A stretch of DNA of 64,000 nt from Blepharisma stoltei (GCA_914767885.1 CAJZBQ010000027.1:744001-808000); one strand, 5' to 3'. Positions 1 through 11,500 are shown, counted from the stretch's first letter. Numbers and translations are program-made. The notes: generated by a model not told the origin, from the letters alone.

Positions 1-2109
1 AGTCCTTCCTTCTACAATTTTTGTTGTCCCAAAGTCAATCATTTTTGGATACCCTTCCTCGTCAACCATAATGTTTTCAGGTTTTAAATCTCGGTGAATA
101 ATTCGCCGCTCATGCAGATGTTCAAGCATAAGGAAGATGCAAGCTGAATAAAATTTTGCATCGTCGTCTGTTAATAGATTTAACACCCTGAGTACATCAA
201 AAAGGTCTTTTCCTCTGACATATTCCATGAGAAAGTAGACTCTTTCTTCATCTTTAAAGGTTTTTACCAGCTTCATTATTAAAGGATGATCAATTTGAAG
301 GAGAATTTTTCGTTCTGATACCAAGTCGTCAGAAATGCCAAACGCAGAAACTTTGGCTCTGGAAACTGTTTTAATTGCATATGGCATTCCTGTTTTTTTG
401 TTGATCGTTAAAAATACATTGCCAAACATCCCTTTTCCGAGGACCTTAATAGGGCATAAATCAGCTAAAGCTACTGAGTCATCTTGCAAATTGATCCTTT
501 TTATGAGCTGGTTTCTGATGCCTTCATCAATCATTCCTAGAAAATTATGTTTTTCTAAAACCCAGCACGAAACATTTTTCCCATGTGCTATAACTGAAGC
601 AGTCCTTCGTTCATTTGATATCATTGATCTTTCTCCAAAGAAGTCGCTTCTTGTAATCGTCCTTATATGGATTCCATCCTTAACAATATCAACTTGTCCT
701 TCTTTGACAATATAAAAGTCATCGCCTTCATCATTTTGGTTAAAAATCGGTTCTTGGTTTTCAAAATGCCTCACTTTAATTTTAGATGCCAAAGCTTCTA
801 ATTTATTCATAGATAGCGATCTTAGTAGCTGAACTTTTCGTAAGATTGATAAAACTTCGTTTTGAGACGCAATATTTGATAAAGAGCCTCCTATACATTC
901 TTCTAGATCAAGCCAAGAAATTTCAGCGATATCTGATTTTCCGACACATTTAAACTCAGAATCATACTTCTTTTTTGATGAATGATGACTATCTTCGTCT
1001 CCTATGCATTCGAAAACGTTTACTATTCTAGACTTATCTTCTGAAATTAGACATCCTTTTAATACCATCCAGATTTTTTGTTGTTTAGGAAAATTTCTTT
1101 GTATGACTACTTGGCCATCTGTATAAGTGCAGATTTGCATTTTTTCAATAACCAGCTCGATCTGAGACTTCGTAAGGATTTTTAGTGTCCTTGAATTTTC
1201 AATAGAAATTCTTTGCGAATTTCTATAGATAATACCTTGCAGCTGGTTTCCCAAAACTCTTGTTAAATCTTCTCTGCCTAAAGATAAAACAGTGACTGCA
1301 GAGATTGCAGTAACAGTAGCTGTTCTTTGTGTATTATAAAGCAATGCTTGCTCTCCAAAAAACTCCCCATGAGATAATTGTCTGATTTCTTTTCCTTTTA
1401 CAGTGCAGCAAACTGTGCCTTTTTTAATTATGTATAAAAGATCACCTGGGTCACCTTCTATTACAATTTTTTGCCCATGTAGAAATTCTTGAGAAATCAC
1501 CACTGATAGCAGCAAGTCTTTTTGTTGTGGAGTTAAAAGACTTAAAATGGGCACACTGTCAATAAACTGCTTATTTTCTTTGTATTTATTTGAATTTACT
1601 TTTTCAATTGCCGTTCTGAATTCTTGCCTACCAATTCCCCACAAAGTGACTCTGTCAATCGTCTTAATTGTTGCTGTCCTTTCGCTATTGTGCAGCAGCG
1701 CGAGCTCTCCGAAGCATTTTCCTTTTGTTAAAATTCCTTTAGTTTCACCATTCACAATTACTTCGACTTTTCCAGAAGAAATTATAAAAAAATTATTCCC
1801 GTGGTCTCCCTGGTTGAAGATGGCTTGTTTAGGGTGTAATAAATAAAACTTCATTTGGTCGATTACTAATGAAACATTTTCGTGTGAAAGGGAATTAAAA
1901 AGGGAATGGGACAGAAGAATTTTTTCGAGCTCGTTTTTATCTTTTTTGGTTTTTGGACGATCTAAGATTTCGGCTGTAGGAGCATCTGAGTCTTCGAAAT
2001 TTTGATTTCGTGCATCTGCGATAGGTCCTTTGGTTTTAATTGCTTTTCTTGGATTTTGGCAGCTTTTTATTTCTTCGTCAGTGGATTGAGGATATGCAAA
2101 TGTCCCTAA
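1..2109 (-). CDS. cGMP-dependent protein kinase (PKG), partial
   Basis: Serine/threonine kinase activated by cyclic nucleotide, truncated by the left window edge inside the activation segment. Reading leftward there are four cyclic-nucleotide-binding-like domains: phosphate-binding cassettes FGELALLHNSERTAT and FGEQALLYNTQRTAT, a degenerate third domain, and a fourth with FGERSMISNERRTAS. The kinase follows, with glycine loop GKGMFGNV, lysine in YAIKTV, catalytic HRDLKPEN and DFGTTKIV. Multi-CNB PKGs are typical of ciliates and apicomplexans and act in membrane and ciliary signalling. TGA is not needed as a sense codon here. The frame continues upstream across the insert at 2107-3110 (joined residues SNDSLGTFAYPQ) but meets a TAA near 3190 without an ATG, so the true 5' end lies beyond another insert or an unseen intron. 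Family call is secure; the N-terminus is not. Confidence 0.9.
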
Positions 2110-3110
2110 CCATCCCCCTCCGTGAGTGAACAAAACCATTAGAAAAATCGCTATTTTTTGCCTAAAAACCCACCCTCCGTGAGTAAACAAAATTTTTTTT
2201 TAGATTAGATTAGATTAGAATATGCTGTGTATTTATAGTCCCTACTTCCATGCGTGGCATTCCTCCGCGCTCCTTGAGGAGCCGTGCTGGCACGAGCGAA
2301 AAGGATGGACTTCCATCACTGGTTCTCTGAGCCCGGGCCGAACCCCCGGTTTCTCGGTAGTGGGTTGCCCTATTGAGTCGTCAGCCGACTGTTGCTGGGC
2401 ACCACCATTTTCCAACTCAGCCTTCCGCCCCGAGTTACGCCAGTCTTTGCCTCCGGTTGGCCAGATCGCCCTCGTATGAGGACCCTTTTAACTGGAGAGA
2501 CTTACGCCCTTGAGTCTGGTCTAGCTTCGCCTCCCCTCTTTTTCCCGGATCATCTCCAAGAAAGAACTCAACCCCTTGCGGGATTCGGGGCTAAGCCACT
2601 AAGTAGCCTAGGCAGGTAATTCACCCTGCCTCTTTTGGACACCGAGTCTGGGCCTCGGCGCTACTGGCAAAAAGAATGCGAAAAACTGCTGCCTAAGTCA
2701 AGTCCCAAAATCAGCGGAAATTGGGCTGGGCCTCTCGCCTCGAGGCTAACTCTTCCCTTGAGTAGCTCTCCGCATCCAAAAACCACGTCCGGTATACATA
2801 AGGACACCCGCCACGGAAGGACGGGTCGCTCGTCTCCGCCATTTTATGTATATAAAAAAAAAAAAAAAAAAAAATTACTTTAGAAAAATTTTGATATATA
2901 AATGATAATTAGTATAATGAAATCTAGAGCTAATTCTGTTTAATTTTTAACGAATTGCTTTTTAAAACATAAATTTTATAAATTAAATTAATATTTGCTT
3001 TCCAATTTTTGCGAATTAGGATTTTTTTAAATTTCGAAAAAAAATAATTTTTATCCCCTTCCGTGAGTGAACAAAATTTTTTTGTTCACTCACGGAGGGG
3101 GGGGGGGGAG
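2107..3110 (-). mobile_element. MITE family 1 copy with a nested retroposon (IES in PKG gene)
   Basis: Flanked by direct repeats TAA at 2107 and 3111. The right end carries the family's perfect palindrome, CTCCGTGAGTGAACA and its reverse complement meeting at an A/T centre near 3085. The left end carries the same motif twice, near 2118 and 2175. The AT-rich core matches the other family members. Removing one TAA plus the element fuses two parts of the PKG N-terminus in frame. The length, about 1 kb rather than 310-400 bp, is explained by a GC-rich insertion at 2220-2879. Confidence 0.85.
2220..2879 (+). mobile_element. GC-rich poly(A)-tailed retroposon (SINE-like), nested in a MITE
   Basis: A GC-rich block of about 640 bp sits inside an otherwise AT-rich MITE and ends in 21 consecutive A (2854-2874). 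The left junction has four tandem TTAGA units (2200-2219) and the right junction one TTAGA (2880-2884), read as a short target-site duplication with extra copies. A poly(A) tail with a target duplication indicates target-primed reverse transcription. No reverse-transcriptase frame is visible, so it is non-autonomous. The short frames inside it are not convincing genes. Confidence 0.7.
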
Positions 3111-3113
3111 TAA

Positions 3114-3830
3114 GCTGTCATTTGAAATTTTAGAATGGTTATGCTTATGTTTGGAAGACCCTAACTCCCCTTCTTCTGTAGAAGAGATAAAAGCTATTTA
3201 AAAAATCTATTTAAGCAAAAATTTTTTTATAAATGTTCCTTTTATAATACTTTGATATAATTAATGAATACTATAATAAAATTTCCTATTTATTTTATTT
3301 AATTTTAGAAAACTTGTATCTTTCAAAGACATAAATTTATATCAGATTAAATTATCCTTAAATTGGGATTTTTTTAAACTGATAAAAAGCTATGAAAAGC
3401 TTGCTCTTAACAGAAGAGTGAGGATTTTACACAATTTCCCATAACTAGTTTGTTTTTTAATATAAAATATTATGACTTACTTAATAAAGTCAAAAATTTA
3501 ATATTAATTAAAAAATCATCTATTTTATTATTTAAACTCAGCTTAGTCTGCAGCTTGAATTTAATTGTTGAATTTTTTGAATTTTACACTCCATTCATTT
3601 TTCTGCACTATTCATTTTTTATGCACAAGATATAGCTTATTCTCATCTTTATGGTAATTCAAATTTCAACAATTAAAAATTTAAATAATTATCATCACTG
3701 GATTTATTAAATTTTGTTTAATATAAAAATATATCTTTATTTTAGAAATAAATATTATTTTAAAATTATTAAAGCATTAAACTATAATTTTTGTATAATT
3801 TTCATAAAGATCATAAGGACAAAAATTTAG
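3114..3830. other. AT-rich stretch, candidate further IES at the PKG 5' end
   Basis: Very AT-rich. Only the leftmost ~75 bp (3114-3190) look coding, continuing the PKG frame on the minus strand (EEGELGSSKHKHN) up to a TAA. The remainder shows no convincing gene. A TA-to-TA excision from about 3175 to about 3870 would join the small upstream protein to PKG in frame (QAKP then TEEGELG). Nothing else supports that join, so it is a hypothesis only. Confidence 0.35.
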
Positions 3831-4163
3831 TTATGAGATTTGATTTCCAAAATTTGGAGTTTTAGGTTTTGCTTGAGGAGATAAAAATAAAAAGTCAGAA
3901 TTTGTCATAGCTCGCTCAGCATATCGTGAAAAATTATTTTTAGTTTCATCCTGATTAGTATATTTAACATCATTTTCAAAATTTCCTACACTGCTTTTAT
4001 TGTTCTCATTTTCTATGCAGGATTGTGAGTCTTGATCTAATAGAGGTCTCTCATCATAAAGCTGATTTTTACTTGACACAAATTGTTCTGAAAATTTCAA
4101 TTGAGCTATGATGAATTCTCCTTTTTCGTGATTATATTGGCAACAACCCATAGAAGCTCCCAT
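3831..4163 (-). CDS. Small protein with N-terminal acylation signal (possible PKG N-terminal exon)
   Basis: A frame of 110 residues starting MGASMGCCQYN. Gly2 with Ser4 and adjacent Cys7-Cys8 is the classic pattern for N-myristoylation plus palmitoylation, so membrane anchoring is expected. The rest is polar, rich in Asn, Asp and Ser, and matches no family I recognise. It lies just upstream of, and in the same orientation as, the PKG gene, which lacks its own ATG, and several protist PKGs are N-terminally acylated. It may therefore be the first coding segment of PKG separated by an IES. As a separate gene it would be a lone lipid-anchored protein. Confidence 0.45.
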   Translation of the reverse strand: MGASMGCCQYNHEKGEFIIAQLKFSEQFVSSKNQLYDERPLLDQDSQSCIENENNKSSVGNFENDVKYTNQDETKNNFSRYAERAMTNSDFLFLSPQAKPKTPNFGNQIS

Positions 4164-4461
4164 TTCTGTGCTATTTATTTATATTTAAAATTCTAATAAT
4201 TATTATAATAAGCCAAGCTGAAGCCCTGATAATCTCTGATAAAAAATTCACTTTGGAAAAAGCTATATTAATTTTGCTTGGCAAAGCTAGCATTTATTCT
4301 TTTTAAGGTTTCTTTCAAAAGAAATCCTATGCATGCAATTTTAAAGATTCATTATTAGATAGAATTATTTGAAATAAACTGCATTCGAAGAAGTTTAATA
4401 TTTTCCTAAAACATCTTATAAAAGTGTCTGGCCTGACCTATTCGTGAATTATAATTTTAAA

Positions 4462-5795
4462 GTGAGAGAAATAATATCAATTCATATTGGCCAAGCTGGT
4501 ATTCAAGCTGGAAATGGTTGCTGAGAACTTTTTTGCTTAGAGCATGGAATAAAAAGTGACAGGCAATCTTCAATAAGAGATGTAGAATGTGATGATAAGT
4601 TTACTACTCTTTTTGCAGAGATTCAAGAAAATGAATATGTTCCAAGATCACTCTTTATAGATTTAGAGCCTACAGCCATTAACGAAGTAAAAAGAGGAAT
4701 AAACGGCAGGCTATTTTTCCCTGAGCAATTTATTTCTGGTAAAGAAGACGCTGCAAATAACTATGCCAGGGGATATTATAAAGCAGGCAAAACCATTATT
4801 GACGAAAGTCTCGATAAAATACGAAAAATTGCTGAAAATTGTACAGGATTGCAAGGATTCTTTATTTTTGATTCCGTGGGAGGTGGGACTGGATCTGGAT
4901 TTGGGTCTTTATTGCTTGAAAAGCTTTCATCCGAATATTCGAAAAAAACTAAATTTAGCCTTGCAATTTATCCTTCTCCAAAGATTTCAACTTCTGTAGT
5001 AGAACCTTATAATTCAGTCCTTGCTACATATAAATTACGTGAATTCGCTGATATGTCTCTCGTACTTCACAATGAAGCAATTTATGACATATGCAATCAA
5101 AAATTAGATATTGAGCGACCAACCTACACCAATATAAATAAAATAATTGCACAAGTAGTTTCTGGCATGACAGTATCCCTAAGATACTATGATTCCTTAA
5201 ATGTAGATTTATATGAATTTAACAAAAATCTAGTACCATTCCCAAAAGTGCATTTTTTGCTTTCATCTTATGCTCCTTTTCTTTCAACTGTGCGAGCATA
5301 CCATAAAGACCCATCAGTTTTTGATATAACAGATTTAGCTTTTGACAGCGCACATATGATGGCAAAATGTGACCCAACAAATGGAAGATATATAGCCTGC
5401 AATTTAAAATATATGGGAGATGTAATACCAAAAGATGCAAACGCAGCAATAATTAAAGCGAGAGAAAAACTTAGGATTCAGTCTGCTGACTGATGATATG
5501 TAGGAATAAGATGTGGATTTTGTTATAATGCGCAATAGTTTTTCCTGGGGGAAATATGGCAAAAATGGCAAGATCTGTATTCAACATAAGCAATCACTCA
5601 TCTATCGTTCAATTATTTTCAAGAATTAATAAAGATTTTGATTTGATGTATACCAAGAAAGCTTTTCTTCATTAGTATCATAAAGAAGGAATGGAGGAGG
5701 AAGAATTATATGAAGCCAGATATGACATGTCTGCTCTTATTAATGATTACAAAGAACTTGAAGAAAATCCAGATGAAGAAGAAGATACTAATTAG
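4462..5795 (+). pseudogene. Divergent alpha-tubulin, broken copy
   Basis: First of three tandem tubulin genes. The frame begins at the expected residue 2 region (REIISIHIGQAG) with GTG where Met should be and no ATG upstream. The GTP-binding GGGTGSGFG is present. TGA encodes Trp in GCWELF. Two lesions show decay. A one-base shift falls near 5537, after CGFCYN. A TAG at about 5672 replaces the conserved Trp of the HWY-EGM motif. The C-terminal acidic tail is still recognisable. It is closest to the second copy (6066). A gene conversion donor or simple pseudogene is possible. Confidence 0.75.
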
Positions 5796-6065
5796 GACAT
5801 AAATAATTAATATTTTAAATTATTTTATTTTTAGTCCTGGCTATTCCAAGCAAAGCTTGCAAAGATTCCTAAACTTATAGACTAGATTCTCAAGAGTATG
5901 AAAAATGCTATTTTCTATTAGAAATATATAGCTAAGATGTTCTTGGAAAGAGATTATTTTAATAATTTGTATTTTTAAATTTTTAGGCTGAAATAAGAAG
6001 AAAAACTTATTAAGTTTAACAATTAATCTACTGCAAGGCTATAAATAAAACTGATATAAATTAAT

Positions 6066-7367
6066 CTGAAAGAAATAATATCAATTCATATAGGGCAAGC
6101 TGGAATTCAAGCTGGCAATACTTGCTGAGAACTATTTTGTATGGAGCATGGGCTAAAAAACGATAGGCATTTTGCCAATGAAGGTGATCCTTATGATGAT
6201 TGCTTAACTTCTTTTTTCGCAGAAACTAAAGAAAATGAATATGTTCCAAGATCACTCTTCATAGATTTAGAGCCTACAGCTATTAACGAAGTAAAAAGAG
6301 GAATAAACGGCAGGCTATTTCTCCCTGAACAATTCATTTCTGGTAAAGAAGACGCAGCAAGTAACTATGCCAGAGGGTACTATTCAATAGGGAATAGAGT
6401 AATCGACGAAAGTCTCGATAAAATACGAAAAATCGCTGATAACTGCACAGGATTGCAAGGATTCTTCATTTTTGATTCTGTGGGAGGCGGGACTGGATCT
6501 GGATTTGGGTCATTATTGCTTGAAAATCTTTCATCTGAATATCCCAAAAAAACTAAATTTAGCCTTGCAATTTATCCTTCTCCAAAGATTTCAACTTCTG
6601 TACTTGAACCCTATAATTCAGTCCTTGCAACACATCAACTGCGTGAGTACGCTGATGTAGTTTTTGTGTTTGATAACGATGCAATCAATGATATATGCAA
6701 GCAGCGATTATATATTTATCAGCCATCCTATACCAACTTAAATAATATAATTGCTCAAGTAGCTTCTGCAATGACTGCATCCATTCGATATGAATCTTAC
6801 ATGAATACAAACTTGCATGAATTTCAAACAAATCTCGCTCCTTATCCAAGAATGAAGTTTATGCTTTCGTCTTATGCTCCATTTCTTTCTTCTGAGCGGG
6901 TGATCTATGAAATTCCTTCAGTTTCAAATATAAGTGAATCAGCATTTGAGGCTTCAAGTATGATGGCAAAATGCGACCCAAGAGAAGGAAGGGCTATTTC
7001 TTACAATTTAATGTACAGAGGAGATGTAGTACCAAAAGATGTATCTATATCAGTAAATGCTGCAAAAGCAAAAGGGGCTTTTCAATATAGCAATCAATAT
7101 ACCAATATTTTAAAATGTGGGACTACCTATTCACAACCTATGGTGCTTCCTGGAAGCTGAATGGCAAAGTTATTGAGATCTGTATTGTATATTAGTAATA
7201 ATTCAGCAATTACCAAAGTATTTTCACGAATTAATAAAGATTTTGATACAATGTATAGAAAGCAAGCATTCCTTCACTGGTATTGCAGAGAAGGAATGGA
7301 AAAGGAAGAATTCTGTGAGGCAAGGCATGATATTACAGATATTGAAAAAGATTATGAAGAACTATAG
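6066..7367 (+). CDS. Divergent alpha-tubulin-like protein
   Basis: An alpha-tubulin relative open from end to end, about 433 residues against about 450 normally. It shows [18 protein letters not shown], the GTP loop GGGTGSGFG, the alpha-type catalytic Glu in HEFQTNL, and FLHWYCREGMEKEEF near the end. TGA codes Trp in TCWELF and GSWMAK. Oddities: CTG stands exactly where the initiator ATG should be, with an in-frame TAA two codons upstream; the acidic C-terminal tail is missing (ends EKDYEEL); many core residues differ from ordinary tubulin. It could be a specialised paralog or a young pseudogene. Confidence 0.65.
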
Positions 7368-7523
7368 GAAATACAAAGAAGGAGAGAATGATATTAAGTA
7401 TCAAAGAAATTCAGTATAATTATTATGCATATAAGTCTTTTATTATTTCATATCCTTCCGAAATTATTTTTATGATTTTTTTCCTTTTTAAGACACAATA
7501 AATTAAAATGAAAATAAATTAAT

Positions 7524-8864
7524 CTGAGAGAAGTATTATTAATTCATATTGGGCAAGCTGGAATTCAACTTGGAAATGCTTGCTGGGAACTATTTTGTTT
7601 GGAGCATGGATTAAAAAATGATAGGCATTTTGTTAATGAAGATACTCCTTATAATGATAATTTTACAACCTTTTTCGCAGAAATTAAAGAAAACGAATTT
7701 GTGCCAAGATCAGTTTTTATCGATTTGGAGCCTGCAGTTATTGACGAAGTAAAAAGAGGAATAAATAGCGAGTTATTTCTTCCTGAACAATTCATTTCTG
7801 GAAAAGAAGATGCTGCAAGTATTTATTCTAGGGGATACTATACAATTGGAAAAGAAATCGTAGACGAAAGTTTAGACAGAATAAGAAAGATAGTTGAAAA
7901 TTGTATAGGATTTCAAGGTTTTTTAGTTTTCAATTCAGTAGGAGGCGGAACTGGATCAGGCTTCAGTTCTTTATTGCTGGAGCGGCTTTCAGTTGACTAC
8001 GGAGGAAAGCCTAAGATCAGTTTTCCAATTTATCCTTCTTCAACTACATCAACTTCTGTTGTTGAGCCCTACAATTCAGTCTTTGCGACTCATAAGCTAA
8101 TTGAACACTCTGATGCTGCTCTTATACTTGATAATAAAGCACTTTACGATATATGCAACTGGCAACTAGCCATTGACAAGCCAACCTACACAAGTATAAA
8201 CAGTTTAACTTCACAAGCAATTTCCTCTATAACTTTATCTATGCGAGCTGGCGGGGCATTAAATGCAGATCCATACGAGATTAAAAACAACATGGTCCCA
8301 TACCCAAGAATTCATTTTCTGTTTTCATCATACGCTCCACTATTTCCGTCAACTTGCACACCTTATAGTCCAAATTGCTCAGAAATAACGAGTCGTTGTT
8401 TTGAGCCTATATATATGATGGCGAAATGTGACCCTGGAAACGGAAAATATATGGCAATCAGCTTGATGTATCGTGGAGATGTTGTACCTAAAGATGTATC
8501 TGCATCAATTGCATGAATGAAAAGTAGAAGAAGCATAAATTTTGTTGATTGATGTCCAACAGGGCTGAAATGTGGGATAAATTATGAATCGCCAACAGTG
8601 ATCATAGGTGGCGACATCGCTAAAATGTCGAGATCGGCACTTATGGTCTGCAATCATACAGCTATTTCAGAAGTTTTTTCGAGAATTAATGGTGAATTCG
8701 ATTTAATGTATAAAAAAAAGGCTTTTGTTCATTGATATACAGCTGAAGGAATGGAAGAAAGTGAATTTGCTGAAGCGAGAGAAGATTTAGCAGAACTTCA
8801 GGCTGATTATAAAGAATGTGCATCGGATAATGTTGATGAAGATACTGCTGAAGATGAGGGTTAA
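7524..8864 (+). CDS. Divergent alpha-tubulin-like protein
   Basis: Third tandem copy, about 446 residues, open throughout when TGA is Trp (positions of IAW, NFVDWCPTG and [11 protein letters not shown]). It keeps GGGTGSGF, the [16 protein letters not shown] block, and a long acidic tail ending DEDTAEDEG, so it is the most tubulin-like of the three. As in the second copy, CTG replaces the start ATG and TAA lies two codons upstream. The ~25 bp before CTG are conserved between copies two and three. The missing ATG may sit in a segment joined only after DNA elimination, or initiation may be non-canonical. Confidence 0.65.
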
Positions 8865-9057
8865 TGATGCAATTAAATTTACATTTTATTAATTGCATTA
8901 TATCTGCCGATAAGATAAAGTTTTGACTAACATATAATCAGCTATTAATATACTCCCTAGAGAAAAGTTTACAATTATACACATTTATAAAAATGAAATA
9001 AGGAAAAAATAACAGTTGATTCGTCTGTCTGTTTAGTGTTGGATTTGCCAAAAATTA

Positions 9058-9240
9058 CTATTCAAACATAAAAGTTATATTAATAATGCTCATATTCCAT
9101 TTCCTCAGGCTGCACATTTTCTGCTGAAATTCTTCATAGTCTTTTTCAAATGCGGCAAGATTTTCTCTTACTTCACTAAATTCTCCTTCAAGCATTCCTT
9201 CTATAGAATAAATGGTGAATATATGAGAAAAAAAATCCAA
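9058..9240 (-). pseudogene. Tubulin C-terminal fragment, inverted
   Basis: Opposite in orientation to the three tubulin copies. About 35 residues match the tubulin C-terminal region (EGMLEGEFSEVRENLAAFEKDYEEF). The preceding HWY motif is degraded and no upstream tubulin sequence is present, so this is a relic. Confidence 0.6.
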
Positions 9241-9404
9241 CTCTGGAATTGATTCATTATAAGGTAAAATAATCTCGATTTTTTATTTAATATTTTGAGA
9301 AATAATCAATACTCATAATCCATCTAATATTTTTCTACTTTAAATTTATAGCAAAGAATCATTAATATTTACATTTTGTAAAGAGACGTTAATTATTATA
9401 TTTA

Positions 9405-11500
9405 ATGGAAAACCGTCGCTATCTTCAACATAAAAATGATGGAGAATGGGCAGCTGTAATCAATGCTCAAGCCGCCACGACTAAATTTTTGCAAGAAGAA
9501 GAAAAGCAGCTTCAAGCGCTTTCAAAAAAGCTTTACAAAGAGGAATTAGACAGACAAATTCGTGAAAAAGTTTCTAATAAAATGCAAACTGTTGAAGAAC
9601 TCAATAAAGAACGCCAATTCTTGTCGGCACAACAAATCGCCATGCAAAATTTTGAGGCAAGACGAAGAAATGAAGATAAATCATTTCAGGATGTTTTTTC
9701 TAGCTCCCCCTCCGTGAGCGTAAAAAAAGTTTTGTTTGCTTATGGGGGGTTGTTAATTATTTTTTAAAACATTTATATGTAGATTTTATAGATTTTTTAT
9801 TTTCCGAAATTTAATAAAATCCAAAAATTTATAAAATTTATGTTTTAAAGTGCAAGCTGCTTAAAACTGAACAGAATTAGCTAGTAATTTCTTTATAATC
9901 ATTCTCACTTATATATCAAATATTTTTTCATAAAAATTTTGATTTAAAAAACCTTTTTTTTTTCTCTCATTGCTAAAAAAAAAAATGGTTTTGCTCACTC
10001 ATGAAAGGGGTAAAGAATACTCAAATGAAATTAGTGAAAAACAAAGAAAAATAAATCAAGAGCGAGAAGCTGCTATTGCTAAAGAACAAGAAAGAATTAG
10101 AAAGGCACAGTTTGATTTAGAGTTCGAGCAGCAGAGAATGCTAGAAAATAAGATGAGATCAGTGAGTTTAGAAAGAGAAGCCCTAATGAAACAACAAGAA
10201 GAAAAAAGGCGACTCCAAGAATTAAAAGAAGCTGAAAAATACAAAGACAAAATCGAAATCGAAAGAAACATGAAAGAAATGGAAGCTAAAGAGCGAGCCT
10301 TTAGAGATTTTTATAATAAAAGACTAGAAGAGCAAGAAAGGAAATTTAGAAATTACAGAGCTATCCCAAACGAAAAAGGGGTATATGAAACAGAAATGAG
10401 GAATAAAGAATGAGAAAGGATTGTTTTAGAGCGCGCTGCTTTAAAAGAACAATTTGAAAGAAATATGAAAGATAAAGCCATGAGTGACATGAAAACCGAA
10501 TTAAATCGACAAATTGAAGCCAGAAAAAGAGAGAAAGAGCTTGAATATTTAGAGAGCATAAGGGAACAAGAAAGAGCAAGAAATAATGCCAGACAAGTGG
10601 AGTTTCAAAGTGCGGTCGAAAATGAAAGACGATTGAGAGAAAAACGAGAACTTCAAGAAGCCTTAGAAAAGCAATTAACTGAAAAGCAAAGGAATTTTAG
10701 AACACAAGAAGAAATGGATGAAATTGAAAAGAGATACAACATGAATATATTAAAAAGCATTGAAAAGCAAAATAAAATTGCTTTTCCTGGGGTCCCTGGA
10801 ATTCATAGTACTGAATCACCAATAAAGCAGCAATTCGCTAAGGTTTACCTTAATAAGGGATATGAAACCGCAGAATCTTCAGAGAGAATCTCACTCCCCC
10901 CCCTCGAAGTTCGACCAAGATATAGGGAAAATTCCTATTTTTTAGGAAAATTAACCCCCCTCAAAGTTCGACCATGACCTATATAAATTTACTAGGAAAA
11001 TAAGCAATTTTTCAAAAATTTTAAACTATGTGGGGGTGAGCTTGCGATTTTTGTATTCAAGTTCTAAAAAGCGTTACAAAACCATCTTGCACTATTTTTT
11101 CTAACCCTTACACCCTCTCAACCATACAGAAGAATATGATAAATATTTTTTTTTTTTTAACTACTAAATTATATAAAAAAAATTCTATATAATTTTTTTT
11201 TTAAAAAAATTTTTTCTTAACCCCCCTCGAAGTTCGACCAAGATTTTTTTGGTCGAACTTCGAGGGGGGTAGTCAGTGAATCAATCATACGAAAATGGAA
11301 GGAGGGTGTCTAGATCAGTTGGTGGAGATCCTGTAAACCGTAGGAATGTTTTTTATTGGCCTGACCCTAATCAGCATAATCCAATCACAAATCCTATAGG
11401 ATCTAATGCGCCACGAATTATGCCAGGTCAAAGACTTCCAAAGGGAAATAATGGTTCTCGCTCAAAACTTGCTGTTGCTGCTAATTCTATATTTGGATAA
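9405..11500 (+). CDS. Charged coiled-coil protein, probably cytoskeletal or axonemal
   Basis: Starts at ATG 9405 (MENRRYLQHKNDGEW). After removing two MITEs (9701-10010 and 10891-11272) the gene is 468 codons and open, with TGA as Trp at NKEWERI. Almost the whole protein is a Glu/Arg/Lys/Gln-rich helix of trichohyalin type (for example RRLQELKEAEKYKDKIE). A short Pro/Asn-rich C-terminus follows with NQHNPITNPIGSNAP. Such proteins are common among ciliary microtubule-associated components, but I cannot assign a named family. The frame across both junctions (DVF-SKEYSNE and ERIS-VNQSYE) is strong evidence for one gene. Confidence 0.75.
9701..10010 (+). mobile_element. MITE family 1, diverged copy (IES in coiled-coil gene)
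   Basis: The left end CTCCCCCTCCGTGAGCG is followed by an imperfect palindrome partner (GTTTGCTTATGGGGGG). The right end has GCTCACTCATGAAAGGGG. Flanks are TAG (9701) and TAA (10011), a 3-bp target repeat with one change. At 310 bp it is the shortest and most degraded of the recognisable full copies. Excision gives the in-frame join SKEYSNE. Confidence 0.8.
10891..11272 (+). mobile_element. MITE family 2 (IES in coiled-coil gene)
   Basis: A different sequence from family 1 but the same plan. One end (11221-11270) is a near-perfect palindrome of CCCCCCTCGAAGTTCGACCA. The other end carries the same motif twice (10896 and 10954). Flanked by TCA at 10891 and 11273 with no TA. Removal restores the frame (ERIS-VNQ). 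The core is AT-rich with long A and T runs. Confidence 0.8.

Noticed and set aside
2222..2883. Several GC-rich open frames (75-85 codons)
   Set aside because: They lie in the poly(A)-tailed retroposon, overlap one another and lack conserved or compositional coding character.
3114..3830. A 61-codon frame at 3450-3635
   Set aside because: Low-complexity Phe/Ile/Leu/Lys translation expected by chance from AT-rich DNA.
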